In this document: in pieces, positions 20,841-31,579 of the stretch
Numbering within the stretch: the first letter of the stretch is position 1
How the letters are laid out: every line of letters starts with the position of its first letter
Source of the DNA: Kingdonia uniflora
Taxonomy: Eukaryota; Streptophyta; Magnoliopsida; Ranunculales; Circaeasteraceae
Assembly (NCBI GenBank): GCA_014058105.1
Contig: JACGCM010000635.1
Coordinates: forward strand, 186,001-250,000
Direction: 5' to 3'
DNA length: 64,000 nucleotides
The notes under the pieces: model-generated
Seen by the model: the letters and a program-made list of their open reading frames with translations, nothing else
Database searches by the model: none
What the model was told of the DNA's origin: nothing
Made by a program: the position numbers and the translations under genes

Positions 20841-22793
20841 TTGTACCTTTTCTGTGGTTCCAAATCAGTCTTTCGTACCCAAACTGCATGAATCACCTTT
20901 TGAGGTGATGTTTTTGGAGTAGACCTCATACTCAAATTCTCACTAATCACATTAAAAACATTCATATATGACTTATATCTATATCCATTGAATGGGCGAG
21001 CATATGGTTAATAGGGTCCAACAAATCTACAATAAGGGGCAATATGACCCTTTCGACCACATATACTACAATAATAAATATGAGAGTAAGATACACGTTT
21101 GGAGTGATTATGAGTAGTAGATATCATGTTATGTTTGGGCACCAAGGTAGAAGCAGTTGCTTTTACAAACTTTGTGATTTGAGGAGTCTTGGCTTTAGGA
21201 AAAGATTCCTCATATCCCAGATCCCTTTTATCACTATCCGTCTTTCCCATATATAACAGTTTATCAATGTTCTTGGCTCCATGACAGAACTTCTCAAGTT
21301 TCTGCTCAGATAGAACTACATCAAGTTTGGCCAAATGAAGTTCATTCAAAATTGATTTCATTTTCTCCTTTGCATCATTAACTTCCTTTTCTAACAAAAC
21401 AACTTTGTCATGAAGACTTTGTTTCTCATTCTCAAGTACCTCTATCTCATGACTTGTACTCTCAGTTTTTGTTAAAATTCGCACGCAAGTGTATTAACTT
21501 GGTCTTTTAAGACTTTGTTAAGTTTACCGAGTTTTATACACTTAGCGAGAGTCTGCGCATACAAACCCTCAAGATGCGGGTCCTCAAACTCCTCAGACTC
21601 ATTTTGTTCTTGATTACTCTAATTTTCATCAGGTTTTTCAAGTTCAAAAATGTCAAAGTCATTATTGCCACAATTAAAAATTGCAGGATATGCACAATAA
21701 GGTCTATTATCAACTACTTGGGGATTACTCTCATTGTTATCATGTTCATCATCACTGTCATCCCAAGTAATACTGATATTCATAGCTTTATGAGTTATTC
21801 CAGATTTCTTATTAGGATAGCTATGAGCATAGTGACCAAACTTGTGACATTTGTGGCATTCAACTTGACTTAGGTTAGTGTCAAGGTTGGTCTGTCGGTT
21901 ATTCACTCTATGTTGATCGTGAGGTCGCGACTTATGATTTACCGATTGCCCTTGCTTTTGAAATTGGCGCTGTTTCACAAGATTTTTAAGCTGGTGACTT
22001 ATAGAGGCAATATATGAATCTGGATTGGACCCATCATCATTATCAGAATCAGATGAGTTATCAGCATCTATGGTACTCTTAGAAGAAGAGGAGTAAGATG
22101 AAGACTTGAAAGCAACACTCTTATTCTTCTCGGGGTTTTCCATTTTCATCTCGAGTTCAAACGTTTACAATTTACCCGCTAATGTATATAGTTTATTTTT
22201 CTTAAGATCTTGAGCTTCCTCTATAGCATCACGTTTGGATCTAAAGTTCTTAGGAAGGGATCTTAGAGCTTTGTGAACTATTTGAATATCAGAGTACGCT
22301 GCTCCTAATGTAGCACTAGTGTTTACAATATCACTTAGTCTCGCATATAACTCGTCAAAAGGTTTGTTTTTCACTCATTCTGATATTCTCAAATTGCGAA
22401 GTAAGCATTTAAAGCTTACTTTCTTTGACAGTATCATCGCCTTCATGAGTTCGAACTAGGATGTCCCAAACTTCTTTAGAAGTAGTACATACAGATATAT
22501 GTCTAAACTCACTTTGACTCATAGCCATAAAGATCGCATTGAGGCCTTTAGAATTATAACCAACAATATCCTTTTTTTCTCTTGTCCATTTGTTCCTAGG
22601 TTTAAGGACCTCAATAGCACTCCCTGGTTGACCTTGTATCATAGTAGGTGGTGTCCATCCATCCATAATAGGAATCCATACATCTTCTCCAAGTAATTGT
22701 AAGTATGCAATCTTCAGACTTTCAGTATGGGTGTTCTTTCCCATCAAAGGCTGGAGGGCAATTTATCGGACCTCCAAACTTCTCGGAACTCAT
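20841..22793 (-). pseudogene. Element E gag (Sirevirus-like), interrupted
   Basis: The likely start is the ATG at 22793 (MSSEKFGGPINCPPAFDG), which aligns with the element C gag start. The 22747-22165 segments contain ENVW-like EDVWIPIMDGWTPP, NSKGLNAIFMAMSQSEFRHI, the capsid-type FDELYARLSDIVN and ALRSLPKNFRSKRDAIEEA. A first zinc knuckle (CHKCHKFGHYAHSY) has its last Cys changed to Tyr. The 21484-21008 segment is a coiled coil followed by FCHGAKNIDKLLYMGK and a second knuckle CSICGRKGHIAPYC, intact. Homology with element C extends to about 20840 (VRKTDLEPQ). Confidence 0.87.
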
Positions 22794-22853
22794 TATTTTC
22801 AAAAGAACTATCCGGGATCCACGCTTAGGTTGTTAAAACTTGAAGTGTGACCA

Positions 22854-22864
22854 CTCTGATACCA
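22854..22864 (-). other. Element E primer binding site (initiator tRNA-Met)
   Basis: On the minus strand TGGTATCAGAG lies two bases after the 5' LTR end. It is a perfect copia-type PBS. Confidence 0.88.
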
Positions 22865-22866
22865 AT

Positions 22867-23935
22867 TGAAAATTCCTAGTCGCTTAAGACTAACCAATTC
22901 CGATTGTTTTAGGTCTAAATCGATATGTCCTAAATCCTCTGAATTAATGATCAAAGCTTAACCTAGTTCAAGTCGATGCGATTATCTAATGTCAATAAGC
23001 AATATCAAATTAAACACAAGGCCAAATAATTTTAACCCTGTGGGAAACCTTTCTCAGGAAAAAAACCCACAGGTTGCTGTCGAATCACCCGACAGCTAAA
23101 CAATCTACTATTGAAATCAAATTACAAAAGTTTGACTACTTACAGACTCGATAAACACATCCCGTGGTTACCTCTATTCTAATCAAGATCCTAGCAACCA
23201 ATTCTACGTTCTCGCAACACCTCGCTCCAATCTCACGTCGAAGCTCCTAATCTTGAATCGTTCAAGTTCTTCAATCTAATTCTTCAATGCATGAATAGGG
23301 TTTCTTGATCAATTGATTGAATTAAGGTTTGAGTGATTTGATTATCTCTTGAATCTCTCAAAGATAGATCTTTCTTCACTCTAAAAAAAACAAGCCCTAA
23401 AAAATAGGTCTTCAAGGAGTGAGAGTTTAAAAAAAGATAAGTATGTCTTAAGTAGGAAAATAGAAAACACGGGCTCTGTTCGAATATAAATTAATCTATT
23501 CGAACATGAATCTATCTATTGAAAGTTATTCAAACAGCAATCAATCTATTCGAATAGAAATGTATCTGTTAAAAAGTATCCGAACAACAATCAATCTATT
23601 CGAATAGAAATGCATCTGTTGAAAGTTATTCGAACACAAGTAATTCTATTCGAATACAATTCTCTCTGTTACACCATATTCGAACAACATTAAATGTTAT
23701 TCGAATAGAACTTATGTTTTCTTTAAGAAGACATTATTATTACTTTTTCATACTCTGTAAAATACATAGGCTTGACTTTTTAGAATAAAAGTTAGAAACC
23801 CACTTACCTGTTCAGAGTCAGTCAGTCCAGCTATAGTCGCTCCACGTCCATTTACTGACGCCGGATAACCACGAGATTAATGCTGACGTCTACTCTAGAC
23901 ACTAAATGAAACAAACTCCAAAATTGGATGTTTCA
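22867..23935 (-). repeat. Element E 5' LTR with 30/20-bp palindrome array
   Basis: It starts TGAAACATCC at 23935 and ends AATTTTCA at 22867, next to the PBS; 1069 bp. The array at 23479-23705 has ten TTCGAA-type cores. On the minus strand the array precedes the LTR promoter and leader portions. The LTR's outer end directly abuts the satellite array. Confidence 0.92.
23479..23705. repeat. TTCGAA palindrome array, strict 20/30-bp alternation
   Basis: Cores lie at 23479, 23499, 23529, 23549, 23579, 23599, 23629, 23649, 23679 and 23700. Spacings are 20, 30, 20, 30, 20, 30, 20, 30 and 21. The underlying unit is 50 bp (approximately TCTATTCGAATAGAAATG plus TTATTCGAAC). Confidence 0.9.
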
Positions 23936-25962
23936 TTTCTATAGCAGATAATCTAAATCCTCCTCTAAGTTGGAAGACAAAAGATATCTTTAACATCTAA
24001 TTAGCTACAATTAACAAGTATGGAAAAATAAAGCACGTGTAAGATCATGAGGTGAGTAGGTCGGTCCTCACTTTTAAGTTTTACTGGGGGAACATAATTA
24101 GTCGTATCTAAAGTAGATAATTTAGATTCTCTTCAAAATTGAAGAATAAATGATCTTGTCTGCAAGCAAGGTTGGTCAAATATGACACGTGCAAGATCAA
24201 TAGACGCTTAGATCGGGCCCATGGAACGTGCTATTGGGGAACTTCATTTTTATCGTATCTAAAGCTGACAATTTAAATCCTCTTCTTGATTGGAGGATAA
24301 GAGGTCTTGTTTAAAGCTAATTGACCATAATTAACAAGGCTAGTTAAGAAATTAGGCACGTGGAAGATCAAAAGGTGCTTAGGATGGTCCTCGATCCCAA
24401 GCGCTACAGATGGAACTTAGCAGTTGTTATAGATGGAACTTAGCAGAGAATTTATATTTTCTCCTAAATTTGATAATAAGAGATCCCATATGCAACTAAT
24501 TACTACAATTAATAAGGTTGGTCACATAGGACACATGAAAGATTAATGTGCACTTTAGACAATAGTAAGAAGTACAAAAAGAACTTCAATTTTTTCGTAT
24601 CTAAAGCATAAAATGTTAATTATTTTCTAAGATGGAGGATAAGAGATATTGTCTATTGCTAAATAGCTTCAATTAACAAGGCGGACAAAATAGGACACGT
24701 GTACGATCAAAATACGCGTAAGCCGGTCCTCAGTTTAAGCGTTTGAGGGTTAACTTAATTTTTGTCGTATCTAAAGAAGAAAAATTAAATTCTTTCTTAA
24801 ATTGGGGAAGAAAAACCTTTTCCACAACTAATTAACTACAATTAACAGAGCTGGTCGAATAAGACACATGCAAGATCAAGATTCGCTTTGAACAGTCCTC
24901 AATTTTAAGCGCTACAGAGGGAACTTATTTTTTGTCATATCTAAAGAAGAAAATTTAAACCCTCCCCTAAATTGGAGGATAAGAGATCTGGAATAGATCT
25001 AATAAACTACGTTGAACAAGGCCGGTTAAGAAATATGATGCGTGTAAGACAAGAGGTGCTTAGGACAGTCCTCGGTCCCAAGCACTGCAAAGGGAACTTA
25101 GCAGTTGTTGTATCTAAAGCAGAGTATTTATATTATCTCCTAAATTGGAGAATAAGAGATCTTATCTACAACTAATTTATCACAGTTAATACGACTGATC
25201 ACATAGGACACATGTAAGATCAAGAGGCACTCAGGACGGTCCTCAGTTCTAAGCGTTATCGAGGGAACTTAATTTTTGCCGTTTCTAAAGCAAAAAATAT
25301 AAATTCTCTACTATATTGGAGGATAAGAGATATTGCTTGCACTCTATAGCTAATTGACTACAATTAATATGACAAGTAAAATATGGCACATGTAAGATTA
25401 AGCTCAACGGTTCTCAGTCCTAAGCGTTATAGAGAGAATTTAATTTTTTTCATTTCCAAAGCAATGAATGTAAATTCTACGTAGCTAAAGGATAAAAGAT
25501 ATTGTCTACGGCCAATTAATTACAATTAATAAGGCTAGCAAAATAAGACACGTGTAAGATCAAGATGAACGATTTTTAGTCCTAAGCATTATAAAGGGAA
25601 CTTAATTATTGCTCTTTTTAGAGCTGAGAATGTAAATTCTCTACTAAGTTAGAGGATAAGAGATATTGTCTGCAACTAATTAGCTACAATTAACAAGGCT
25701 GGTAAAATAGGACACATGTAATATAATGAGGCACATAGGTTGGTCCTCAGTTTTAAACATTAAAGAGGGACCTTAATTTTTGTCGTATATAAAGCAAAGA
25801 ATGAGATTCATTTTCTACTAAATTGTTGGATCAGAGATATTGCATGTGGCTAATTAACTGTATTTTTTTATAATTTAGTTGGTGTTGAGAACAAAAACAA
25901 TTTACACTATCAATCTACACTAAATTGGAGGATCATAAATATGGTATGTGGCTAATTAACTA
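23936..25962. repeat. ~170-bp tandem satellite, about 12 degenerate units
   Basis: Anchors of the CGTATCTAAAG type lie near 24102, 24253, 24427, 24596, 24766, 24936, 25109, 25280, 25450, 25614 and 25786, a typical period of 170 bp. Each unit holds GGAGGATAAGAGAT, a CTACAATTAACAAG block, GACACGTGTAAGATCAAG (an ACACGTGT palindrome, often degraded to ACACATGT) and GGTCCTCAGT...GGGAACTTAA. The array ends in two partial units at 25830-25962. Frames crossing it are not coding. It abuts element E on the left and the truncated LINE on the right. Confidence 0.88.
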
Positions 25963-26122
25963 ATATGAGGAGTGTGAACACTACCTTAATCAAGAATCAC
26001 CCTTTCAAAACCAAAGTGCAAGATGCAGACCATTGTGACCTTATCAAAGCTGTTGAAGAAGAAGAAATTAGAGAATCCCTTATGGGAATTGAGAGCACCA
26101 GGGCTCCATGCTCTGATGGTTT
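25963..26122 (+). pseudogene. LINE (L1-type) fragment 1: start of RT region, 5'-truncated
   Basis: The frame reads LIKNHPFKT, then EEEEIRESLMGIE and RAPCSDGF, matching the EEI..A+..+..+KAPGPDGF block that precedes RT in plant L1 elements. The endonuclease domain and 5' end are missing, as is usual after incomplete target-primed reverse transcription. Copia element B interrupts it at GGTTT. Confidence 0.82.
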
Positions 26123-26572
26123 TGTTGAGTGGCAAGCCCGAAAGCCGAAACTCCAAGTTGATTTAGTTAGCCTCAATACACCAAGTTTAAGGTAGTTCGG
26201 AAAATTGCCTACATCCACCGTGCGAGAGAGAGAGAGAGTTTATTCAAGATCTCGGTTACAATCACTCAAAACTAATTAGAGATTCTCTCAAAGATTTCCT
26301 CTCAATTTGATCTCACCAAAGGATTGGGCTCCAAAGAGACCTAAGTTCCCCTTTATATACTAGGGGAACAAAGTTGCAATCGCTTAAATATCGAGGAAAA
26401 CAAGTGGTTATAAAACCATAAAAAAATAAAGTTTCGTATTTTCGTTTGAACGAAATCTGATGGCATTCGAATGAAATGGGTGTCTGGACCAAAATTCTAG
26501 GGAGTTGTTCAAGGGTCGTTTGAATGACTATCAGACTCGTTCGAATGACCAAGGCAACAGGTAGCCCCCATA
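26123..26572 (-). repeat. Element B 3' LTR
   Basis: On the minus strand it begins TATGGGGGCTACC and ends CACTCAACA. TTCGAA-type cores lie at 26445, 26466 (21 bp apart), 26508, 26519 (11) and 26540 (21). A TATA box (minus GTATATAAAGGG, near 26355) follows the array. The outer LTR end is TA rather than TG, judged from the target duplication. Confidence 0.9.
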
Positions 26573-26876
26573 ATTCTCTACCTCAGTGAAGATTTCCCCA
26601 ACCAAACAAATCAAAATCTGAGACAAACATAAAAACTATCCAAGTAAACCCAAACAAATACTTTCCACCATCAAATGTCCCCAAAGACCCAAACACACAA
26701 ACGGCCCAAGGAAACCAACCAAAACCAGGCGTCTCCAAACGGACCAAATCCAAAACAAGCTTTCCAAAGGACCAAGAAATAAACCAAATATCCCAAGGGA
26801 CCAAAATTGACTGCACCAAATCAATGTTTGCCTACGTACCGTCGATCAAGTCACCCGTAGTTCACAAAAATTCCAA
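26573..26876 (-). other. Element B 3' untranslated region, strongly strand-skewed
   Basis: There is no conserved protein. On the minus strand this ~300-base stretch is rich in G and T with repeated TTTGG steps. It lies between RNase H and the 3' LTR. A clean polypurine tract is not obvious; GAGGTAGAGAAT directly before the LTR is the best candidate. Confidence 0.6.
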
Positions 26877-28831
26877 TCAATCAACATGAAGAATTTGAAC
26901 TAATTCCAAGCAATGATTAAACTTAATTCCTGAAACAACTTTCACAAACATATCCGCCGGGTTATCTTTGGTATGAATCTTCTTCAACAAAATCTCACCC
27001 TCTTGCAGGACTTCTCTAACAAAGTGATAATGTACATCAATATGTTTTATACGTTGATAATGAACCTGATCTTTGGCCAAGATGATAGATCTTTGACTAT
27101 CATAGAAATCATTATGATGATCCATCTTAATGCCTAAATCGCACAAAAGACCTTTAATCCAAATTGATTTCTTTATTACCTCAGTCACCGCCATATACTT
27201 CACCTCGGCAGTTGATAGTGCCACCGTTAACTGTAGCATAGATCTCCAACTAACCGGCCCTCCACCTAATGCAAACACATACCGGTAGTAGACCACCGTT
27301 TATCCAAATCACCCATATAGTTAGAATCTACATAGCCCACACAAAAACAATCAATCGAATCTTGTTTACGAAATTCCAAACTAATATCCACAGTACCTTT
27401 GATATACCGTAGAATCCATTTCACAGCTAGCCAATGATCTCTTCCCGGATCATGTATGTATCAACTAACCATACCAACCGCCTGTAAAATATCTGGCCGA
27501 GTACATACCATAACATATATCAAGCTATCAACCGTGCTAGCATAAGGAACTTGACTCATATAATCACCTTCCTCATCAGTGTTTGGAAACATAGAAGCCT
27601 TAAGCTTAAAATGAGGAGCAAGGGGCGTACTTATAGATTTTGTGCTCCCATCAATGCCAAATCTCTGAAGTACCTTCCTCATATATGTTGTTTGAGAGAA
27701 ACATACCATTCCATTCTCTCTATCTCTATGAATCTTTATACCAAGAATCTTTTTTGCATCACCAAGATCTTTCATTTCAAAATTTTCACCCATATGCTTT
27801 TTAAGCTTATCAATCTCACTTTTGTGCTTACACGCAATAAGCATATCATCCAAATACAAAAGCAAATAAATAAAGGACCCGTCACGTAGCTTGCGTAAGT
27901 AGATACAATGGTCATAATGACTCCGCTTGTACTTCTGCCCAATCGTAAATTGATCAAACCGTTTGTACCATTGTCTTAGAGACTGCTTCAAACCCTACAA
28001 TGACCTTTTTAGCTTGCACACATAGTTGTCCTTTTCCGCAACCGTAAACCCACTCGGCTAAGTCATATAAATCTTTTCTTTCGAATTCCCATGAAAGAAC
28101 GCCATCTTAACATCAAGTTGTTGCAACTCCAAATTAAATTAGGCTACCAAGGCCAATAAGATACGAATGGAGGAGTGTTTCACCACCAGAGAAAAAACTT
28201 TATTGTAATCGATCCCCTCCCTTTGAGCATAACCTTTGGCTCTGAGTCTTGCTTTGAAGCGTATATCATCATCAAGAGATCCTTGTTTCTTTGAGTAGAC
28301 CCATTTATAACCGATCACTTTCTTTTCCTTTGGCAACTTCAAAAGTTCCCAAGTTCCATTCTTGAAAAGAGAATACATCTCATCCTTCATCGCCCCCTCC
28401 CAATGTTTAGCCTCGGAACCGTAAATAACTCTCTTATAGGTGGAAGGAACATTCTCTTTAACGACCGTAAGTGCATAGGCTACCATAGCCTTCGCCTTTG
28501 GAAACACCATATCCTTTGTATGCCAACTTGGTTTGCTTATATCCCTCTTTGGTTTACTCTTTACGATTGACTCTGCCACCGGAATCTCTTCATCCGTACT
28601 ACCAAATACTCTACCTTCATCCGTCTCTTCATTATTTGAAACATGAACTAATGGCTCATCACCCATTGTCACACCGATAGATGATCCCCCTCTTAGCATG
28701 GAACTCTCTGGCCAAGGTGAAGACCTATTAATCTCCACTCGCTGTAATACCTCGCTTGTCGTCTTCTCTGTGTCCTTAGAGCCATGCGACTTTATCATAG
28801 CAGCCTCATCAAAAGTGACATCTCTACTCAA
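26877..28831 (-). pseudogene. Element B reverse transcriptase and RNase H, interrupted
   Basis: RT starts in 28831-28139 (WEGAMKDEMYSLFKNGTWEL, GYKWVYSKKQGSLDDDIRFK, ARLRAKGYAQREGIDY) and continues after a stop in 27991-27461 with an intact polymerase box YLDDM (27842-27856) and VPYASTVDSLIYVMVCTRPD. RNase H is in 27296-26877; STAEVKYMA has Lys where the catalytic Glu of STTEAEYMA is expected, and FYDSQR has Tyr for the usual Cys. The end HTKDNPADMFVKVV fits copia TKxNPADMLTK. A stop and weak region lie at 27296-27460. Confidence 0.9.
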
Positions 28832-28855
28832 AGTTATCTTTCGGTCTATCGTATC

Positions 28856-29836
28856 CTATAACTTATAGCCTTTTACACCTTTCTTCTTACCAAGAAAAAT
28901 GGCCTTCCTTGCTCGTGGATCCAACTTACCATTCTTAACATTATAGTATGCTGAACACCCAAATATACGAAGAGTATCATAATCTGTAGCAAGTTCTCCC
29001 GACCAAGCTTCCATTGGTGTTTTGCCCTCAATTGCAGCCGAAGACAACCTATTAACGAGATAACATGCATATGTCATAGCCACAGCCCAAATTGCCTTGT
29101 CCAACTAAGAATTAGACAACATACACTACACCTTCTCCAATAAAGTACAGTTCACGCGTTGAGCTGCCCTATTTTGTTGCGGTGCTTTTATAACTGTGAA
29201 GTGTCGAACTATCACCTCATCCTGACATACTTGCAATAATGGATCACTAGTATACTCCCTATCATTATTAGAATAAAACAACATAATCTTTCTGCCGGTC
29301 TGAGTCTTAATCAACTTCTTCCAAGTCATGAAAATTTTAAGGACTTCATCCTTCCTCCTCATAGTGTATACCCAAACATGCCTAGAAAAGTTATCCACAA
29401 ATGACACAAAGTAATATTCCCCCCCCCCCCCTTGCGATACATTCTTGGAGGGTCCCCAAATATTAAAGTGAACATAATAAAGGGTTTCACGAGTACGGTG
29501 GATCGCGGTGCTAAATTTAACCCTTGTTTGCTTACCCATAATACAGTGTTCACAAAAATTTAATTTGCACATCTTGGCACCTTTAAATAGCCTCCGGTTC
29601 GCGAGAACTCTCAATAACTTTTCCCCAGCATGCGCCAAACGTATGTACCATAGCCGTGTGGTATCACTGGATGTGGTCTCTTCCCTTCCCACGGTAGAAA
29701 CCTCACCAAGAGTAGCCGTACCATCAAGATCGTACAAGTTGTTACTTATTCTTTGACCCTTCAATATAACTATGGCTTCTATAGAAACCCTCTTTACCCC
29801 ATTCTCAGATACAACCTTGTAGCTTTTTTGCTTCAA
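28856..29836 (-). pseudogene. Element B integrase, all three catalytic residues replaced
   Basis: The pre-integrase zinc segment is present (LWYIRLAHAGEKLLRVL ... CEHCIMGKQTR). In the core, the first Asp is Asn (FNIWGP, codon 29462-29464), the second is Asn (YSNNDREY, codon 29267-29269) and the Glu is Gln (RAAQRVN, codon 29159-29161). Neighbouring changes NGGEY to NDREY and NGVAE to NRAAQ fit mostly G-to-A substitutions. The C-terminal part continues at 29104-28856 (TPMEAWSGE, IFLGKKKGVKGYKL) after a stop. A C10 run at 29418-29428 may mark a sequencing-sensitive site. Confidence 0.9.
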
Positions 29837-30200
29837 GTAACCCCGTCGAGATAATATTCTTACTTATTGTCAGATATACCGAACCTCATCAATCTCTTTA
29901 ACCAACCCATTGTGTAAGTTTAGACGAATGGTACCTATTCCCATAATGCGGTAAGGATTATCACTTCCCATCAATACCGCTCCATCTTCTAGCATTTTTA
30001 AACTTGAAAAATAGCCCCTTTCGGGACAAATGTGATAAGAAGCACCCGAATCTAAAATCCATTCTTTTATATCAATAACACATGCACTAGATTTTATAGT
30101 AAAAGAGAAATTAGAATCATTACCTCCTGTTTCCGTGTCCTGGGCCACATTCACAGAAGAGTCCATTTTTCCCGCTTTCTTCTTCTTAAGAAGCGTGGGA
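29837..30200 (-). pseudogene. Element B protease region with broken nucleocapsid knuckle
   Basis: WILDSGASYHICPERGYFSS holds an intact D-S-G active site. Just upstream (30200-30240) the zinc knuckle reads CTFYKEMGH, stop, KNEC: the second Cys has become Tyr and a Trp-type codon a stop, both compatible with G-to-A change. The frame ends at 29870. Confidence 0.85.
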
Positions 30201-30939
30201 CATTCATTTTTCTAATGACCCATTTCCTTGTAAAATGTGCATTGGTCTTTTCCCAAGTTGTTCAGTTTCCACCACGACCTTTCGATTTTGACCGAGAGTT
30301 ATTACCAACTAGCTTCTTCTTGTTCGAGGATTTTCCTCGAACCGTTAATATTTTGGATATAAACTTATCGGTCTCACGCTTCTTTTTCCTCTGATACTCT
30401 TGATTTACAACAACCGTAGTCACATTCATGTATTTGAATGAACTCTTTCCATAAGTTATCATCGTAACAAAGTACTCAAATTCTTTCAGAAGTGAGTTCA
30501 AGAACAAAAGTACCTTATCTTCATCCCCAACTATCTCTTCAATATTTTCCAAGTCGGCTAACAATTTGGTGAAGTCATTCAAATGCTCCGACATACTATT
30601 TTCTTGCCTCATAGTGAAGCGGTAAAGCTTCCTCTTCAAGTAGAGTCGATTTTGGATACTCTTTACCAAGTACTTCTCCTCTAGAATCCTCCAAATTTCT
30701 TTTGTGAAAGTTTCATTCATTACAAGGTACTTAATGTCTTGAGCAAGATAATAATGAATTTGATCACAAGCCCTCTTGCTCATCTTCTTCCATACACTCT
30801 CCTCTATGTCATTCGGCTTCTCCTCCAATACCTTGTCTAAGTCTTGTTGACTTAGGGCATCAATAACTTTACATCGCCACATGCGAAAGTTATTTGTGCC
30901 ATTGAATTTCTCAACTTCAATCTTTGTATTGTTGAACAT
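30201..30939 (-). pseudogene. Element B gag
   Basis: This is a 225-codon open frame from ATG 30939: EVEKFNGTNNFRMWRCKV, WRILEEKYLVKSIQNRLYLK, FTMRQENSMSEHLNDFTKLL and VLLFLNSLLKEFEYFV are standard UBN2-type copia gag motifs of the Tork group. A basic tail (KSSNKKKLVGNN, SRSKSKGRGGN) leads to the nucleocapsid knuckle. It is the longest uninterrupted gag core in the window, but the downstream knuckle is broken. Confidence 0.88.
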
Positions 30940-31087
30940 TACTATTGTATTTGTTTTTCAGGGCCGAAGAATCGATTCAACTTTTTCTCCCATGTTTCCC
31001 CCAATTTTCATGAACTAATCAAATCCCAAAACCAAATTGAAAATAAGAAACCCTAAGTTACCTCAAATTTATATACCACAGAGGAAT

Positions 31088-31108
31088 CTACCTCGCTTTG
31101 ATATCAAT
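31088..31108 (-). other. Element B primer binding site, degraded
   Basis: On the minus strand TGATATCAAAG follows the 5' LTR. It equals the initiator-Met PBS TGGTATCAGAG with two G-to-A changes. Confidence 0.75.
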
Positions 31109-31579
31109 TGTTGAGTGGCAAGCCCGAAAGCTGAAACTCCAAGTCGATTTACTTAGCCACAAACAAGCAACAATTAAAAAAATATACAATACACAAAGTT
31201 TAAGTTGGTTCGACAAATTTCCTACGTCCACTGTACGAGAGAGAGTTTATTCAAGATCCCGATTACAATCACTCTAAACCAATTAGAGGTTCTCTGAATG
31301 ATTTCCTCTCAATTTGATATCACCAAAGGATTGGCCTCTAAAGAAACCTAAGTTCCCCTTTATATACTAGGGGAACAAAGTTACAATTGCTCAAATCTCG
31401 AGGTTAACAAGTGGTTATAAAACCATAAAAAAATAGAGTTTCGCATTTTTGTTCATACAAAATTTGATGGCGTTCGAACGAAATGGGTGTCTGAGCCAAA
31501 ATTCTAGAGAGTTGTTTAAGGGTTATTCGAACGACTATCAGACTAGTTTGAACGACCAAGGTAATAGGCAGCCCCCATA
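31109..31579 (-). repeat. Element B 5' LTR
   Basis: It aligns over its length with 26123-26572, apart from a ~30-base stretch after the first 50 bases that is present only here. TTCGAA-type cores lie at 31452 (degenerate), 31473, 31515, 31526 and 31547 (spacings 21, 42, 11 and 21). Confidence 0.92.

Larger units (their letters stand above)
8173..23935 (-). mobile_element. Element E: Sirevirus-like Ty1/copia retrotransposon, lacking pol, split by element F
   Basis: Its parts on the minus strand are: 5' LTR 22867-23935, PBS 22854-22864, gag 20841-22793, internal remainder 19664-20840 and 8567-9261, and truncated 3' LTR 8173-8566. The large gag with two zinc-knuckle regions and the FCHGAKNIDKLL segment matches the gag of element C and of Sirevirus-type copia elements. 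The repeated polypurine motifs before the 3' LTR are also a Sirevirus trait. No protease, integrase or RT is left. Element F (9267-19658) is inserted in the internal region. Confidence 0.82.

Noticed and set aside
24972..25175. Open frame inside the satellite array
   Set aside because: It spans two repeat units and has no counterpart in neighbouring units, so it is chance.
23936..25962. CRISPR-like repeat array
   Set aside because: Units are 170-bp tandem copies without spacers, in a plant genome.
26583..26824. Minus-strand Trp/Gly-rich frames in element B 3' region
   Set aside because: They result from a G/T-skewed strand; no domain and no homology to known element proteins.
29418..29428. 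C10 run in integrase of element B as a programmed frameshift site
   Set aside because: The reading frame continues on both sides and homopolymer length is error-prone; no reason to assume programmed shifting in copia integrase.
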